Shown piece after piece: positions 1 through 8,524 of a DNA stretch of 64,000 nucleotides. The stretch's first letter is position 1. Each line of letters opens with the position of its first letter. The translations under genes were made by a program, and so were the position numbers. Source of the DNA: Mycoplasmatota bacterium. Lineage in GTDB: Bacteria; Bacillota_I; Bacilli_A; Izemoplasmatales; Hujiaoplasmataceae. The stretch lies in NCBI GenBank assembly GCA_018622675.1, contig CP076020.1, forward strand, positions 1,426,001-1,490,000. The letters are read 5' to 3'. A model generated the notes under the pieces. That model searched no databases, had not been told where the DNA came from, and saw only the letters and a list, made by a program, of their open reading frames with translations.

Positions 1-240
1 TGTAAATAAATAAGGCCCAAAGAATTTAAACTTCTTCCCAGCCATATATTGTGAAATAAATTGATTAAAACCATCCACAATTGAAATACATAAGAATATA
101 AATCCTTTAGGTGTTTCTTTGGGATCTAACTTCTTCACCTTTAGTCCAACTAGAATAAAGACAATTGATAATACAACAACGATTATTAATGTAGATCTAA
201 CCGCTGATGACATAGATTCAAACAAGGTAAAATCAAGCAT
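1..240 (-). CDS. atpB: ATP synthase F0 subunit a (AtpB), N-terminal part, cut by window edge
   Basis: The first 80 codons are visible before the gene leaves the window at position 1. The start is the ATG at 238-240. The translation opens with a short amphipathic stretch, then a hydrophobic helix (about residues 16-33) followed by a lysine-rich turn, as at the start of bacterial subunit a, the proton-channel partner of the c-ring. It lies directly downstream of an AtpZ-like and an ATP synthase I-like gene and overlaps the latter by 8 bp, which is the normal head of a Firmicutes F-ATPase operon. The channel arginine lies outside the window, so the call rests on the N-terminus and on context. 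Confidence 0.75.
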   Translation of the reverse strand, partial: MLDFTLFESMSSAVRSTLIIVVVLSIVFILVGLKVKKLDPKETPKGFIFLCISIVDGFNQFISQYMAGKKFKFFGPYLFT

Positions 241-622
241 CTTCATCATCCTCACTTTTTCTTAGACTTATAATAATAGCTGTAGGAAAAGCAACAATAA
301 CAAAAGTTAATAATCCTACAAAGGTGTAATACTCATTATATTCATCACTTTGAATCGTTACATACAATATCAAAGCCATAAAAATAAACTTTCCTATATA
401 CATCCAAATTTGTCTGGATTTTATCTTTTCAGGTTGAAACTTATATGTGGATTTCATCACCTTATAATTCATAGAGTTTACAAACAAAGATGTTGCAGCC
501 CCTAATATAAAACTTAAAACAAAATCAATATTCTTTGTAATAAAATAAACCACTAAAGCAAAAACAACAGCATAAGGCCAAGAGAACAAAAATGTACGTT
601 CTATGATATTTTTATTTTTCAT
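233..622 (-). CDS. ATP synthase subunit I-like membrane protein
   Basis: This predicted 129-residue inner membrane protein has four hydrophobic helices (about residues 13-29, 33-50, 74-90 and 98-118) and an acidic C-terminus. Size, topology and position just before atpB fit the AtpI (ATP synthase I) family, thought to help c-ring assembly or Mg2+ supply. The frame is open up to an ATG at 640, but the ATG at 620-622 is chosen because GAGGAAG lies just upstream of it. With that start it overlaps the AtpZ-like gene by 11 bp and atpB by 8 bp, so the three are translationally coupled. The sequence is too divergent for a firm family call without a profile search. Confidence 0.6.
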   Translation of the reverse strand: MKNKNIIERTFLFSWPYAVVFALVVYFITKNIDFVLSFILGAATSLFVNSMNYKVMKSTYKFQPEKIKSRQIWMYIGKFIFMALILYVTIQSDEYNEYYTFVGLLTFVIVAFPTAIIISLRKSEDDEDA

Positions 623-851
623 TTTCTTCCTCTTTTCCATATTTTAGTGCTCTTACAATAAAGTTTCTTAAGCCTGCAAATATACCAATAATAATAAAAA
701 CATAAGTTAAAATCACTTGTTCATTAAAAAATAATTTGTCCAACCACTGGCCTAAAAAATAACCAATAACCATCGCTATAAAAGTTTCAAAAAAGAATTG
801 TATAACCATATTAAAAATATACAATCCAGATTTTGTATTTTTAGCTGACAT
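612..851 (-). CDS. atpZ: AtpZ/AtpI-family small membrane protein
   Basis: The 79-residue protein has two transmembrane helices, with a glycine-rich first helix ending in a GYFLGQWLDKLF motif and a second IIIGIFAGL helix. This is the pattern of the ATPase_gene1 (AtpZ/AtpQ) family encoded at the head of F-ATPase operons. Its ATG shares one base with the upp stop codon (TAATG). It is therefore expected to be co-transcribed from the upp promoter and coupled to the ATP synthase genes downstream. The exact function of the family is not settled: Mg2+ transport or an assembly role has been proposed. Confidence 0.65.
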   Translation of the reverse strand: MSAKNTKSGLYIFNMVIQFFFETFIAMVIGYFLGQWLDKLFFNEQVILTYVFIIIGIFAGLRNFIVRALKYGKEEENEK

Positions 852-1477
852 TACTTAGTTCCAAAAAGTCTGTCGCCACAGTCTCCTAAACCAGGAACTA
901 TGTAGCCAACCTCGTTTAAGCCCTCGTCTATACTTACCATGTATATATCAACATCTGGATGATGATCCTGAATTTCTTTTACGCCTTCAGGGCAGCCAAC
1001 AATGCCAACAAAACGAATATCTTTAGCGCCATGTGCTTTGACTTCTTCTATGGCAGCGATGGCAGAATGTCCAGTTGCAAGCATAGGATCAACTATTAAA
1101 ACAGTTGCATCTTTAATTTCAATAGGAAACTTTGAGTAATATTTTGTCGGTCTTAATGTAGTCTCATCTCTGTATAAACCAATATGACCAATTTTTGCAG
1201 TCGGGATGACATTTTGAATCCCATCAACCATACCAAGTCCTGCTCTTAAAATCGGTACAATTACAACATCTTTTGCAAGTACCCTCGCTTTTGTTTTGGT
1301 TATTGGTGTTTCAACTTCGATTTCTTTAGTTTGCAAATCACGTGTAATTTCATAAGTAACTAAAGATCCAATTTCATTAACATTTTCACGAAACGTTTTT
1401 GTGTTTGTGTTTTTGTCTCTAATAATGGTTAATTTGTGTTGAATCAAAGGATGATCAAATACAACAACTTTACTCAT
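851..1477 (-). CDS. upp: Uracil phosphoribosyltransferase
   Basis: Upp converts uracil and PRPP to UMP and pyrophosphate (pyrimidine salvage, cytosol). The 208-residue length is normal. The PRPP-binding loop [14 protein letters not shown] (about residues 125-138) and the C-terminal uracil-binding segment with [13 protein letters not shown] are both present, and the family motif [10 protein letters not shown] is at about 73-82. A strong ribosome site (GGAAGGGG) precedes the ATG. It is the first gene of a transcript that continues into the F-ATPase operon, an order common in Firmicutes. A good sigma-A promoter lies 60 bp upstream. Confidence 0.95.
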   Translation of the reverse strand: MSKVVVFDHPLIQHKLTIIRDKNTNTKTFRENVNEIGSLVTYEITRDLQTKEIEVETPITKTKARVLAKDVVIVPILRAGLGMVDGIQNVIPTAKIGHIGLYRDETTLRPTKYYSKFPIEIKDATVLIVDPMLATGHSAIAAIEEVKAHGAKDIRFVGIVGCPEGVKEIQDHHPDVDIYMVSIDEGLNEVGYIVPGLGDCGDRLFGTK

Positions 1478-1536
1478 ATTTTCCCCTTCCGATACTCTTT
1501 TATTTTAAAACAATTGATGAAACCTTAAACATTATA

Positions 1537-1565
1537 ATTATAGCAAAAACCTTCACTTTTGACAA
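1537..1565 (-). promoter_or_regulatory. Sigma-A promoter of upp-atp operon
   Basis: On the minus strand TTGTCA (1560-1565) is followed by a 17-nt spacer and TATAAT (1537-1542). This is five of six and six of six matches to consensus. The upp ATG lies about 60 nt further on. The rest of the 1478-1691 gap holds only a 12-bp AT palindrome (1615-1626) and a 6-bp inverted repeat (1634-1650). No clear terminator for the operon arriving from the right was seen. Confidence 0.75.
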
Positions 1566-1691
1566 TGAATATTATTGATGAATTCGGCTTATTTTTATAT
1601 CTAAATAAATACCCATGAATATTCATCAAATATAAGTATCTTTCATACTTCAACATTCATTTCATATTAAAGTTCTATCGCTAATAAAAAT

Positions 1692-2360
1692 TTAAGAAAT
1701 TTGATTTTTATCTTCTATAATTTTAGCAATTTCTTCAGGCTTGGAAACTATGTAAGAAGCTTTTGCCTGAACCAATTCAGTTTCATCTCTAAAGCCCCAC
1801 AAAACCCCTACACTAGGCACACCAGCATTCAAGGCTGTTTCCATATCAGTTTTAGTGTCGCCTATATAGAGTATTTCAGTTGGTTTTATTTGTAATTTTT
1901 TTATCATTTTTCTAATTAAAGTTGGATCAGGTTTCGCAGGTAAGCCCTGATGCTTACCATAGATAATTTCAAATAATGAGCTATTAAAATACGATGGCAT
2001 TAAATCTAAAACCTGATGATGAGGTTTGTTAGATAAGACATTAATAGAAACATTCATTTTATTTAGTTTTATCAACAAATCTTCAATACCAGGATATATC
2101 TTTGTCTTTTTGGTAGACTCTGTTTTATATACCTGATAATAATCAGCCATCATTTCATCAAATAGATATTTTTCTACTTGAGCAGCTTCCATGATTTTTT
2201 TAATTAAATTTTCAACACCTTTTCCTACATAGTAACGATAATCTTTCAGTGATAAAGTTTTGTACCCTCTTTTTTCTAAAACAATATTACAAGTATTTGC
2301 AATATCCTCAATTGTATCTAATAGTGTTCCATCTAAATCAAATATAACTGCCTTAATCAT
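1692..2360 (-). CDS. HAD phosphatase, phosphoglycolate phosphatase-like
   Basis: This 222-residue HAD superfamily hydrolase has motif I DLDGT at residues 8-12 (nucleophile aspartate), motif II in VLSNKP, a lysine near 142 and motif IV GDTKTDM near 166-172. An alpha-helical C1 cap lies between motifs I and II, as in Gph/PpaX enzymes that dephosphorylate phosphoglycolate or pyrophosphate. The substrate cannot be read from sequence. Its ATG overlaps the rnhB stop (ATGA), so it is the coupled last gene of the operon that starts at 7534. Confidence 0.8.
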   Translation of the reverse strand: MIKAVIFDLDGTLLDTIEDIANTCNIVLEKRGYKTLSLKDYRYYVGKGVENLIKKIMEAAQVEKYLFDEMMADYYQVYKTESTKKTKIYPGIEDLLIKLNKMNVSINVLSNKPHHQVLDLMPSYFNSSLFEIIYGKHQGLPAKPDPTLIRKMIKKLQIKPTEILYIGDTKTDMETALNAGVPSVGVLWGFRDETELVQAKASYIVSKPEEIAKIIEDKNQIS

Positions 2361-3004
2361 TCTAAGCCTCCTAAATCTAAAGTCTGTTGTATTAATTTTG
2401 CATTTTGAACTGGTTTATAACTTAAGCGATGTATTTTACATGGCTTTAATTTTTTTAGTTGTGCAATATGATATTTAGTTGGGTATCCTTTATGTTGTTT
2501 AAAGCCATAACCGGGATACATTATATCAAATTTTTCCATAATTTGATCCCTTTTTACTTTGGCTAATATAGATGCCGCTGCGATACTAGCTGATTTAGAA
2601 TCCCCTTTTATAATCGCTTCTTGATCAATATCTAATTGAAGTTCCATGGCATCTATCAATAAGAAATCGGGTTTTATCTTTAAATTACCAATGGCTCTAG
2701 TCATGGCTAATTTAGATGCTTGATAAATATTGATATCATCAATTTCATTTTCATTTACATAACCATATGCATATGCTAAAGCATGATTCTTGATTATTGG
2801 TATTAAGTCATTTCTTTTTTTCTCAGACAACTTTTTAGAATCATTTATATCTTTTATAACATTTTTTAAATCAAGTATACAAGCACATGCCAAAACGCCA
2901 GCAGCAAGCGGACCTCTGCCAACTTCATCAACTCCAGCGATATATTGATATCCCTGTTTCTTTAATTTATTTTCAAACTCATACAAATTCTTCTGGTTTT
3001 TCAA
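2357..3004 (-). CDS. rnhB: Ribonuclease HII
   Basis: RNase HII cuts the RNA strand of RNA-DNA hybrids and single ribonucleotides in DNA. The 215-residue protein shows the catalytic pair in GVDEVGRGPLAG-like form (DE near residues 26-27), a second aspartate in LLIDAM, the conserved KGDSKSASIAAASILAKV block and the PGYGFKQHKGYPT segment. It overlaps rbgA by 26 bp and the HAD gene by 4 bp. The rbgA-rnhB order is conserved in Firmicutes. Its TGA stop at 2357-2359 is one proof that UGA is not read as tryptophan here. Confidence 0.95.
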   Translation of the reverse strand: MKNQKNLYEFENKLKKQGYQYIAGVDEVGRGPLAAGVLACACILDLKNVIKDINDSKKLSEKKRNDLIPIIKNHALAYAYGYVNENEIDDINIYQASKLAMTRAIGNLKIKPDFLLIDAMELQLDIDQEAIIKGDSKSASIAAASILAKVKRDQIMEKFDIMYPGYGFKQHKGYPTKYHIAQLKKLKPCKIHRLSYKPVQNAKLIQQTLDLGGLE

Positions 3005-3842
3005 AACTTAACGCTCCCAATGCACCATTTCTTAAATCATATAAAAACAGATTAAATACCCGTTCATAATCAATTTCATTACCAGCCATTAATGCACCTC
3101 TTCTACGGCCAATTTCATCAATAATATCAATAGTTGTTTCTAAAGTTGAAAGATCTAAATCATATTTATTCTCTAAAGCTTTTGGATAATTATTTTTTAA
3201 AAACTCAATTCCAAAAATCGTCACCTCATCTAGAGGTAATATATCATCTTTAATTGAACCTAATAAAGCTAAACGAAAAGCTTGTTCCTTAGTTTCAAAC
3301 TTTGGCCATAAGACACCTGGATTATCAAACAACAACAAGTCTTTTTTTGCTTTAATAAAACTTTGATTTTTGGTAATACCAGGAATATTACCAGTTTTTA
3401 CTTTGTTTTTCCCTGCTAAGTTATTGATGAATTGTGATTTCCCAACATTTGGAACACCAATCACCATCGCTTTAAATTTTCTTTCGGCCATACCTTTGTC
3501 TAAATCTTTTTTATGAAGATGTTTTAAGACATTAATGGTCTTTAAATATACTTTATCTAAGATATTTTCATTCAACGCATTACTCACCACAAAAGGTATT
3601 TTTTTATCTGTATAAAATTTTATCCATTTTTTCGTTGTATTTGGATCAGCTAAATCCGATTTATTTAAAATTAAAATAATGTCTTTATTCTTAAGAATTT
3701 CATCCATCATTGGATTCCTTGATGACTCAGGAATTCTTGCGTCTACTACCTCATAAACAACGTCTATAATTTTTAATTTTTCTTCAATCAATCTTCTAGC
3801 TTTGGCCATATGACCTGGAAACCATTGTATTTGTTTCATCAT
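2979..3842 (-). CDS. rbgA: Ribosome biogenesis GTPase RbgA (YlqF)
   Basis: RbgA is a circularly permuted GTPase that acts late in 50S subunit assembly. The permuted order is visible: the G4 motif NKSD comes first (near residue 61), then G1 GVPNVGKS (near 129-136), then G3 DNPG (near 173). The N-terminus opens with QWFPGHMAKA, the family signature. The length (287 residues) is normal, and the C-terminal ANTAR-like RNA-binding region is present. It sits 9 bp downstream of lepB and overlaps rnhB. Confidence 0.95.
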   Translation of the reverse strand: MMKQIQWFPGHMAKARRLIEEKLKIIDVVYEVVDARIPESSRNPMMDEILKNKDIILILNKSDLADPNTTKKWIKFYTDKKIPFVVSNALNENILDKVYLKTINVLKHLHKKDLDKGMAERKFKAMVIGVPNVGKSQFINNLAGKNKVKTGNIPGITKNQSFIKAKKDLLLFDNPGVLWPKFETKEQAFRLALLGSIKDDILPLDEVTIFGIEFLKNNYPKALENKYDLDLSTLETTIDIIDEIGRRRGALMAGNEIDYERVFNLFLYDLRNGALGALSFEKPEEFV

Positions 3843-3851
3843 TTCACGTCC

Positions 3852-4634
3852 TTAATTTACTTGACACTCTTTATCTGTTAAATCAAAAATAACAACACCT
3901 ATGAGTTCATCTTTTTTGACTAATCCTACTCTTTCATCTCTTGAATCTAATGAATTTGTTCTATTATCTCCAAGCACGAAATAAAAACCTTCTTCTATGA
4001 CACCATGATAAACAAAATCACCATAGAAATTTTCTTTTAGTTCACCATTAACGATAACACCTCTACTATCTACAACAAGTGTATCACCTGGTAAGGCAAT
4101 GACTCTTTTAATATAAAGCGTATCATTTTTGTCAAACACGATAATGTCCTCACGATCAACCTCTGATAGATAATTAATTAAAACAACATCACTTGTACAA
4201 TATGTAGGAGCCATAGATTCTCCATCGACGACTGCTAAAGAGAAAAACAAGCCATTAATGACCATCATGATAAAGAAAAAAGCAGGTATCACAGTAAAGA
4301 AGTCGAAAAAATTATATCTTTTATTAATCAACTCGTAATCAAGTTCTTCTTTATTTTTCTGAGATATATATGTTTTTAACAAAAGGATATAAGCTAAAAA
4401 AAATAAGAATATAGTAGATAATAGTATATAAGAAATTAATTGATAAGATCCATAAGCTGATATATTTTCAACAGATCGGTTTAACTTAAATATAAATAAT
4501 GGATGTTGTTGAAAAGACACAAACATAAAAATATCAATCATCGTGATGAAGAAAAAACTGATGAGTAAGATTTTTATTTTTTTCATCAGTTTTACATCTT
4601 CATTAAATTGTTCATGTATAAGATTATTTTCCAC
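3852..4634 (-). CDS. lepB: Signal peptidase I
   Basis: This type I signal peptidase removes signal peptides from secreted proteins. The protein has 260 residues, with three predicted N-terminal membrane helices (about 21-40, 66-88 and 113-135) and an extracellular catalytic domain. The catalytic serine lies in GESMAPTYC, the lysine in YIKRVIALPGD, and box E GDNRTNSLDSRD follows. The chosen start is GTG at 4632-4634, sharing one base with the ftsK stop, with GAAGGG upstream. Three N-terminal helices are more than the single anchor of most Firmicutes SipS proteins. Confidence 0.9.
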   Translation of the reverse strand: MENNLIHEQFNEDVKLMKKIKILLISFFFITMIDIFMFVSFQQHPLFIFKLNRSVENISAYGSYQLISYILLSTIFLFFLAYILLLKTYISQKNKEELDYELINKRYNFFDFFTVIPAFFFIMMVINGLFFSLAVVDGESMAPTYCTSDVVLINYLSEVDREDIIVFDKNDTLYIKRVIALPGDTLVVDSRGVIVNGELKENFYGDFVYHGVIEEGFYFVLGDNRTNSLDSRDERVGLVKKDELIGVVIFDLTDKECQVN

Positions 4635-6778
4635 TAGTCAAGCCCTTCAAATATTTTACTTAAATCTTCAAAATCTATAAGTACTTCTCTTGGTTTAGTT
4701 CCTACATTTTCTGAAACAATACCAAATCTTTCTAAACTATTAACGATATTAGTCGCCCTATTGAAACCGATCGCAAATTCTTGTGTGATTTTATTTAATG
4801 AACATTTCCCCTCTTCAACCACATATACGGCTACATCTTTAAAGAGCTCATCTATTTCTTCAGTATCTGTTTGTGTTTTTGCTTCAAGGGTTAATTTTTG
4901 ATGAGTAAATAAGTAATCTGGCTCAGACTGTTTCTTTATAAAATCAGTAATTTTTTCAATTTCTTCAGGGGATAAATATGCCCCTTGAATACGTCTAACT
5001 AAACCATTTTCAGATAACAACATATCTCCTTTACCAAGAAGTTTTTCAGCACCCGTTTTATCTAAAACAACACTTGAGTCTGTTGATGAAGGTACTCTAA
5101 ATGCAAATCTTGTTGAAATATTGGCTTTTATAGTTCCTTTCAAAATATCAGCTGATGGTCTTTGTGTAGCTAGGATAATATGAATACCAACTGCTCTTGA
5201 TTTTTGAGTTAGTTTCAAAATGCTTTCTTCTATTTCAGAACCACCACTTAATAATAAGTCTGATGCTTCTTCAACGATAACAACAATCCTAGGCATTTTT
5301 TCAAAATTAGGATTGTTTGATCTTCTATCATAATAATCCACAACATTAATCGCTTTAAATTTTTTTAAAACATCATAACGTCTTTCCATTTCATTAACCA
5401 TCCATTTAAGTGACTCAATAGCCACTCTTGTGTCGTCAATAATAGGTGTAATCAAATGTGGCAAATCCGCAAACTGTTGTAAGTCAACTTTTTTAGGATC
5501 AATTAACAACAACTTTAATTCGTCAGGTTTGTTTCTTGATATTAAGGATACAATGGTCGCTGAAATACTAACTGATTTCCCTGATTGAGTCGATCCGGCA
5601 ACCAAACCATGGGGCATGGATTCAATTGATGTATAGACAGGCAATGCATCAATATCAAGCCCAACAGCTAATAATAAAGGATCTTTCGACTCTTTATATT
5701 TCGGATGATCAATCACATCACCAAAGAATACAGGTTTTCTTGTTTTATTTGGCACTTCTATACCCACAGTATTTTTACCAGGTATAGGTGCTTCGATTCT
5801 CAATGAAACAGCTGATAAGTTCATCTGTAAATTATCTGTAATACCCGTTATTTTTTTGGTAGGCACACCAGACCCAAGCGATACTTCATATCTAGTAACC
5901 GTTGGTCCAACTGTATAGTTGGTTACCTTACCATCAATACTAAAAGCAAATAAAGTTTCATTGATTACTTCAGTATTTTCCTTTACCCAACTTGGTTCAA
6001 TTTTTTCAGTTTCTTTCGTTTTCTTAAACAATGTAAGTGGTGGAAGATGGTAATCATCTAAATGATTACTTGTTACTTCAACAACTTCTTCAGGTTTGTA
6101 TTCTTCATAATTAATATCTTGTTCAAACTCAATATCCTCAACATCCATTTTTTCAGGTTCTTTTTTCTCAAACAAGACATCATCCATTGCTTCTTCTTCA
6201 TCTTCTTCAAAGAAAGATAATGATTCTTCCTGTGATTCTTGTGAATCATCAACTAAGTCTTTTAAAACATCATCTTCTTCTATATCCTGTTTGCTTTCTT
6301 CTTGATATTGACGTTCTCCATCAAAGAATTCATCAACAGATACACTATTCACTTGTTTATGTTCATCAATAATTGATTGTGTATCTATTTTTTCTTCATT
6401 CCGCTTTTGATTATTTTGACTCACATCATCAGCAGTTAATCCTTCTTCACTATAGATTTTAGGAACTGTATCTTTATTGACTGAAATAAATTCATAATAT
6501 GAATGCCCATAACGTTTCTTTGCTTCTTCTTTTGTTAATCGTTTATTTGTTCTAAAAACATCATATTTTTTATCAATATCTCCAGTACCTTTACGATCAC
6601 TATCAACACTCATAACATTTTTATTAGAAATCCCAGATGGACTTATAAAATCTTGTCTCATACGTTTTTTATCTTCAACAGGTGTGATTTGCGGAATATA
6701 AAAAGGACGGTGATCTTTGGTTCTTGATTCTTTTGGTATAATTTTATCAAAACGATATTTTTTCTTAAAAAATAACAT
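4634..6778 (-). CDS. ftsK: FtsK/SpoIIIE-type DNA translocase lacking the membrane domain
   Basis: FtsK pumps double-stranded DNA and helps clear the chromosome terminus at division. In this 714-residue protein, residues 1-270 are a charged, acidic and probably disordered region with no hydrophobic helix. Residues about 270-640 are the alpha/beta motor, with Walker A GSTQSGKS (about 395-402) and a Walker B region reading VVIVEEASDL (about 499-508). Residues about 645-714 form the winged-helix gamma domain that reads orienting sequences in other bacteria. The usual four-helix N-terminal membrane domain is missing. The gene directly abuts a single-helix membrane protein gene upstream (stop at 6779-6781), so the two are surely co-transcribed. 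The Walker B aspartate is replaced by glutamate. Confidence 0.88.
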   Translation of the reverse strand: MLFFKKKYRFDKIIPKESRTKDHRPFYIPQITPVEDKKRMRQDFISPSGISNKNVMSVDSDRKGTGDIDKKYDVFRTNKRLTKEEAKKRYGHSYYEFISVNKDTVPKIYSEEGLTADDVSQNNQKRNEEKIDTQSIIDEHKQVNSVSVDEFFDGERQYQEESKQDIEEDDVLKDLVDDSQESQEESLSFFEEDEEEAMDDVLFEKKEPEKMDVEDIEFEQDINYEEYKPEEVVEVTSNHLDDYHLPPLTLFKKTKETEKIEPSWVKENTEVINETLFAFSIDGKVTNYTVGPTVTRYEVSLGSGVPTKKITGITDNLQMNLSAVSLRIEAPIPGKNTVGIEVPNKTRKPVFFGDVIDHPKYKESKDPLLLAVGLDIDALPVYTSIESMPHGLVAGSTQSGKSVSISATIVSLISRNKPDELKLLLIDPKKVDLQQFADLPHLITPIIDDTRVAIESLKWMVNEMERRYDVLKKFKAINVVDYYDRRSNNPNFEKMPRIVVIVEEASDLLLSGGSEIEESILKLTQKSRAVGIHIILATQRPSADILKGTIKANISTRFAFRVPSSTDSSVVLDKTGAEKLLGKGDMLLSENGLVRRIQGAYLSPEEIEKITDFIKKQSEPDYLFTHQKLTLEAKTQTDTEEIDELFKDVAVYVVEEGKCSLNKITQEFAIGFNRATNIVNSLERFGIVSENVGTKPREVLIDFEDLSKIFEGLD

Positions 6779-7534
6779 TTACTCATCCTCCGATTCTATA
6801 ATCTCATCAAATTTTTCTTCTAAATCCTTATCATTAATTTCTTCTTGAAAACTTTTACTGTATATTTTATTAGTTTCTTCTCCCACAACCGCAATAAAAT
6901 ATTTACAAATTTCTTTTGTCAGAACTTCAGTGGTTGGTTTAATTGCCAACCGTCTAAACCAATACACAGGATTTGCATAGTTGACGACAGCTCTACCAAT
7001 ACTAAATAATTTAGATACTTTGAATTTTCTATTCAATCTCATTAACTTAGAGTTATCTAATGCTTTTTTCATATGCAACATATTAATAATCGATGAAATA
7101 CGATAATTTTTGAAATGTTTGATTATTTTACCATTAACCATTTCCTCAACACGATTAGTAATATATCGGTTTAACTCTAATAACTCTTCCACTGTAATTT
7201 CAAATATGGGGTATTTAGACTCAGGAAAATAATGTTCAGCAATTTCTTCGAGTAATTCATAACTTAAATCAAATGCAACCTTAAAATAAGCATTATCTGT
7301 TAATCTCACTGTTTCTAATAGTTGGTTTTGTTTAATTTCTATCAATTCAAAAACTTCATGGTCTTCTAAAGGAAGTTTGTTTAAGATTCTTTTTTTAAAT
7401 CGTTTTCTTTCATTGATGGTGGCAAATAATAGAAACGTTAAAAATAATAAAATAAAACCAGTTAATACACCTAATAAAAAGTTTATTATAGTCGTCATAT
7501 CTAGTTGAATAAACAATGTATATATAGTAAACAT
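6779..7534 (-). CDS. Membrane-anchored protein of unknown function upstream of ftsK
   Basis: I do not recognise this 251-residue protein. It has one strong hydrophobic helix near the N-terminus (about residues 14-43), then a mostly helical charged cytoplasmic region with many leucine-rich amphipathic stretches and an acidic tail. The ATG follows GAGGTGG at a normal distance. It is first in the operon with ftsK, lepB, rbgA, rnhB and the HAD gene, and its stop touches the ftsK start. Because this FtsK lacks its own membrane part, a role as membrane tether or partner of FtsK is an idea worth testing, but nothing in the sequence proves it. Confidence 0.6.
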   Translation of the reverse strand: MFTIYTLFIQLDMTTIINFLLGVLTGFILLFLTFLLFATINERKRFKKRILNKLPLEDHEVFELIEIKQNQLLETVRLTDNAYFKVAFDLSYELLEEIAEHYFPESKYPIFEITVEELLELNRYITNRVEEMVNGKIIKHFKNYRISSIINMLHMKKALDNSKLMRLNRKFKVSKLFSIGRAVVNYANPVYWFRRLAIKPTTEVLTKEICKYFIAVVGEETNKIYSKSFQEEINDKDLEEKFDEIIESEDE

Positions 7535-7556
7535 TTTCCACCTCTTAACTATTTAA

Positions 7557-7585
7557 ATTATATCTTAAAAGCCGCTTTTAATCAA
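7557..7585 (-). promoter_or_regulatory. Promoter of the ftsK-lepB-rbgA operon with palindromic operator in its spacer
   Basis: On the minus strand TTGATT (7580-7585), a 17-nt spacer and TATAAT (7557-7562) lie 23 bp upstream of the ATG at 7534. The spacer holds a perfect 17-bp palindrome (7565-7581), TTAAAAGC-C-GCTTTTAA, which overlaps the end of the -35 box. Such a placement would let a bound dimer block RNA polymerase. Confidence 0.55.
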
Positions 7586-7661
7586 TCCATATAAACATTT
7601 GCATAAATATAATGCTTATGAGATAATATTGTTAGAAAAATTAAAGGAGATAAGTCCCGCT

Positions 7662-8501
7662 ATGAATAATAAAAACCGATATATGATTGTGTTGGATTTA
7701 GATGGTACAGTTTTATATGATTTCGACTCAATATCACAAACATTATGTGAATATATAAAAAAAATACAAGCAGACGGACATAAGGTTGTCATCGCAACAG
7801 GAAGACCTTATAGGAGTTCAAAATTTGTATACGATGCTTTTGCTTTAGACACCCCTATCATTAACTACAATGGATCTTTAATACAACATCCTACTGACAA
7901 GAACTTTAAAACAATTGATAAACGTATAGATAAAAATATCATCTTCGATATTTTTAATCATAATAAAGACCTCATAAGAAACGCTTTTTCTGAATTAAAT
8001 GATGATATTTATTTATACAAAAAAGAAAAAGCTATAGAACCACTACTTCACGCCAACAATGCAACGAATTTAACCATTGGTGATTTTGAAACAACCATCA
8101 AAGATGATATTAATGGTATGATTATTATTGGAAAACAAGGTAGTGGAGAAGAAATTAAAGCTTATGTTGATGAGAAGCACAAAGGTGTTGTTCGTGCCAG
8201 AATATGGAATTCAGCAGGTGAATATGATTCTATTTTAGAAATCTTTACTCCAAGCGTCAATAAAGGTAACGCTATTGAAATGGTCAGTCAATATCTAGGT
8301 TTTAATCGCCAGCAAATTGTCGCAATCGGCGATGGCCACAACGATATAGAAATGTTAAAGTATGCAGGCTTAGGTGTGGCAATGAAAAACTCTCATCCAG
8401 AATTACTTGAAGTTGCAGACAAAGTATTAGACCATACCAGTAGAGAAGATGCTGTTTTTAGATTTTTGAATGAATTTTTAGATAAGGAAAAGGATAACTA
8501 A
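7662..8501 (+). CDS. Cof-type HAD hydrolase (sugar-phosphate or flavin phosphatase family)
   Basis: This HAD-superfamily phosphatase of the Cof/IIB type has a nucleophile motif LDLDGT close to the N-terminus, motif II in IATGRP, a large C2 cap between motifs II and III, a lysine in SVNKGNAIE and motif IV GDGHNDIEML near the C-terminus. The substrate cannot be predicted. The start is set at the ATG 7662, preceded by AAAGGAGA (7643-7650). The frame is open back to a TTG at 7599 but without a ribosome site. A -10 like TATAAT lies at 7608-7613, without a good -35. This is the only protein gene on the plus strand. It is divergent from the ftsK operon and ends in a hairpin shared with the 3' end of ffh. 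Confidence 0.85.
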   Translation: MNNKNRYMIVLDLDGTVLYDFDSISQTLCEYIKKIQADGHKVVIATGRPYRSSKFVYDAFALDTPIINYNGSLIQHPTDKNFKTIDKRIDKNIIFDIFNHNKDLIRNAFSELNDDIYLYKKEKAIEPLLHANNATNLTIGDFETTIKDDINGMIIIGKQGSGEEIKAYVDEKHKGVVRARIWNSAGEYDSILEIFTPSVNKGNAIEMVSQYLGFNRQQIVAIGDGHNDIEMLKYAGLGVAMKNSHPELLEVADKVLDHTSREDAVFRFLNEFLDKEKDN

Positions 8502-8524
8502 AAAGTTATCCTTTATTTTTTTTA
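8489..8524 (+). terminator. Rho-independent terminator of the Cof-type gene
   Basis: A perfect 11-bp stem AAAGGATAACT / AGTTATCCTTT (8489-8499 and 8504-8514) with an AAAA loop is followed by a run of T. The stem begins inside the last codons of the gene. It faces the convergent ffh 3' end and, with a shorter T run on the other strand, may stop both transcripts. Confidence 0.85.

Noticed and set aside
1615-1626. 12-bp palindrome ATGAATATTCAT between gph and upp as an operator
   Set aside because: It is about 50 bp upstream of the upp -35 box, pure AT apart from two G-C pairs, and short palindromes of this kind are expected by chance in AT-rich DNA.
7599-7661. Longer N-terminus of the Cof-type hydrolase from TTG 7599
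   Set aside because: There is no ribosome site, the extension overlaps the likely promoter region, and the ATG at 7662 with AAAGGAGA gives the normal HAD start.
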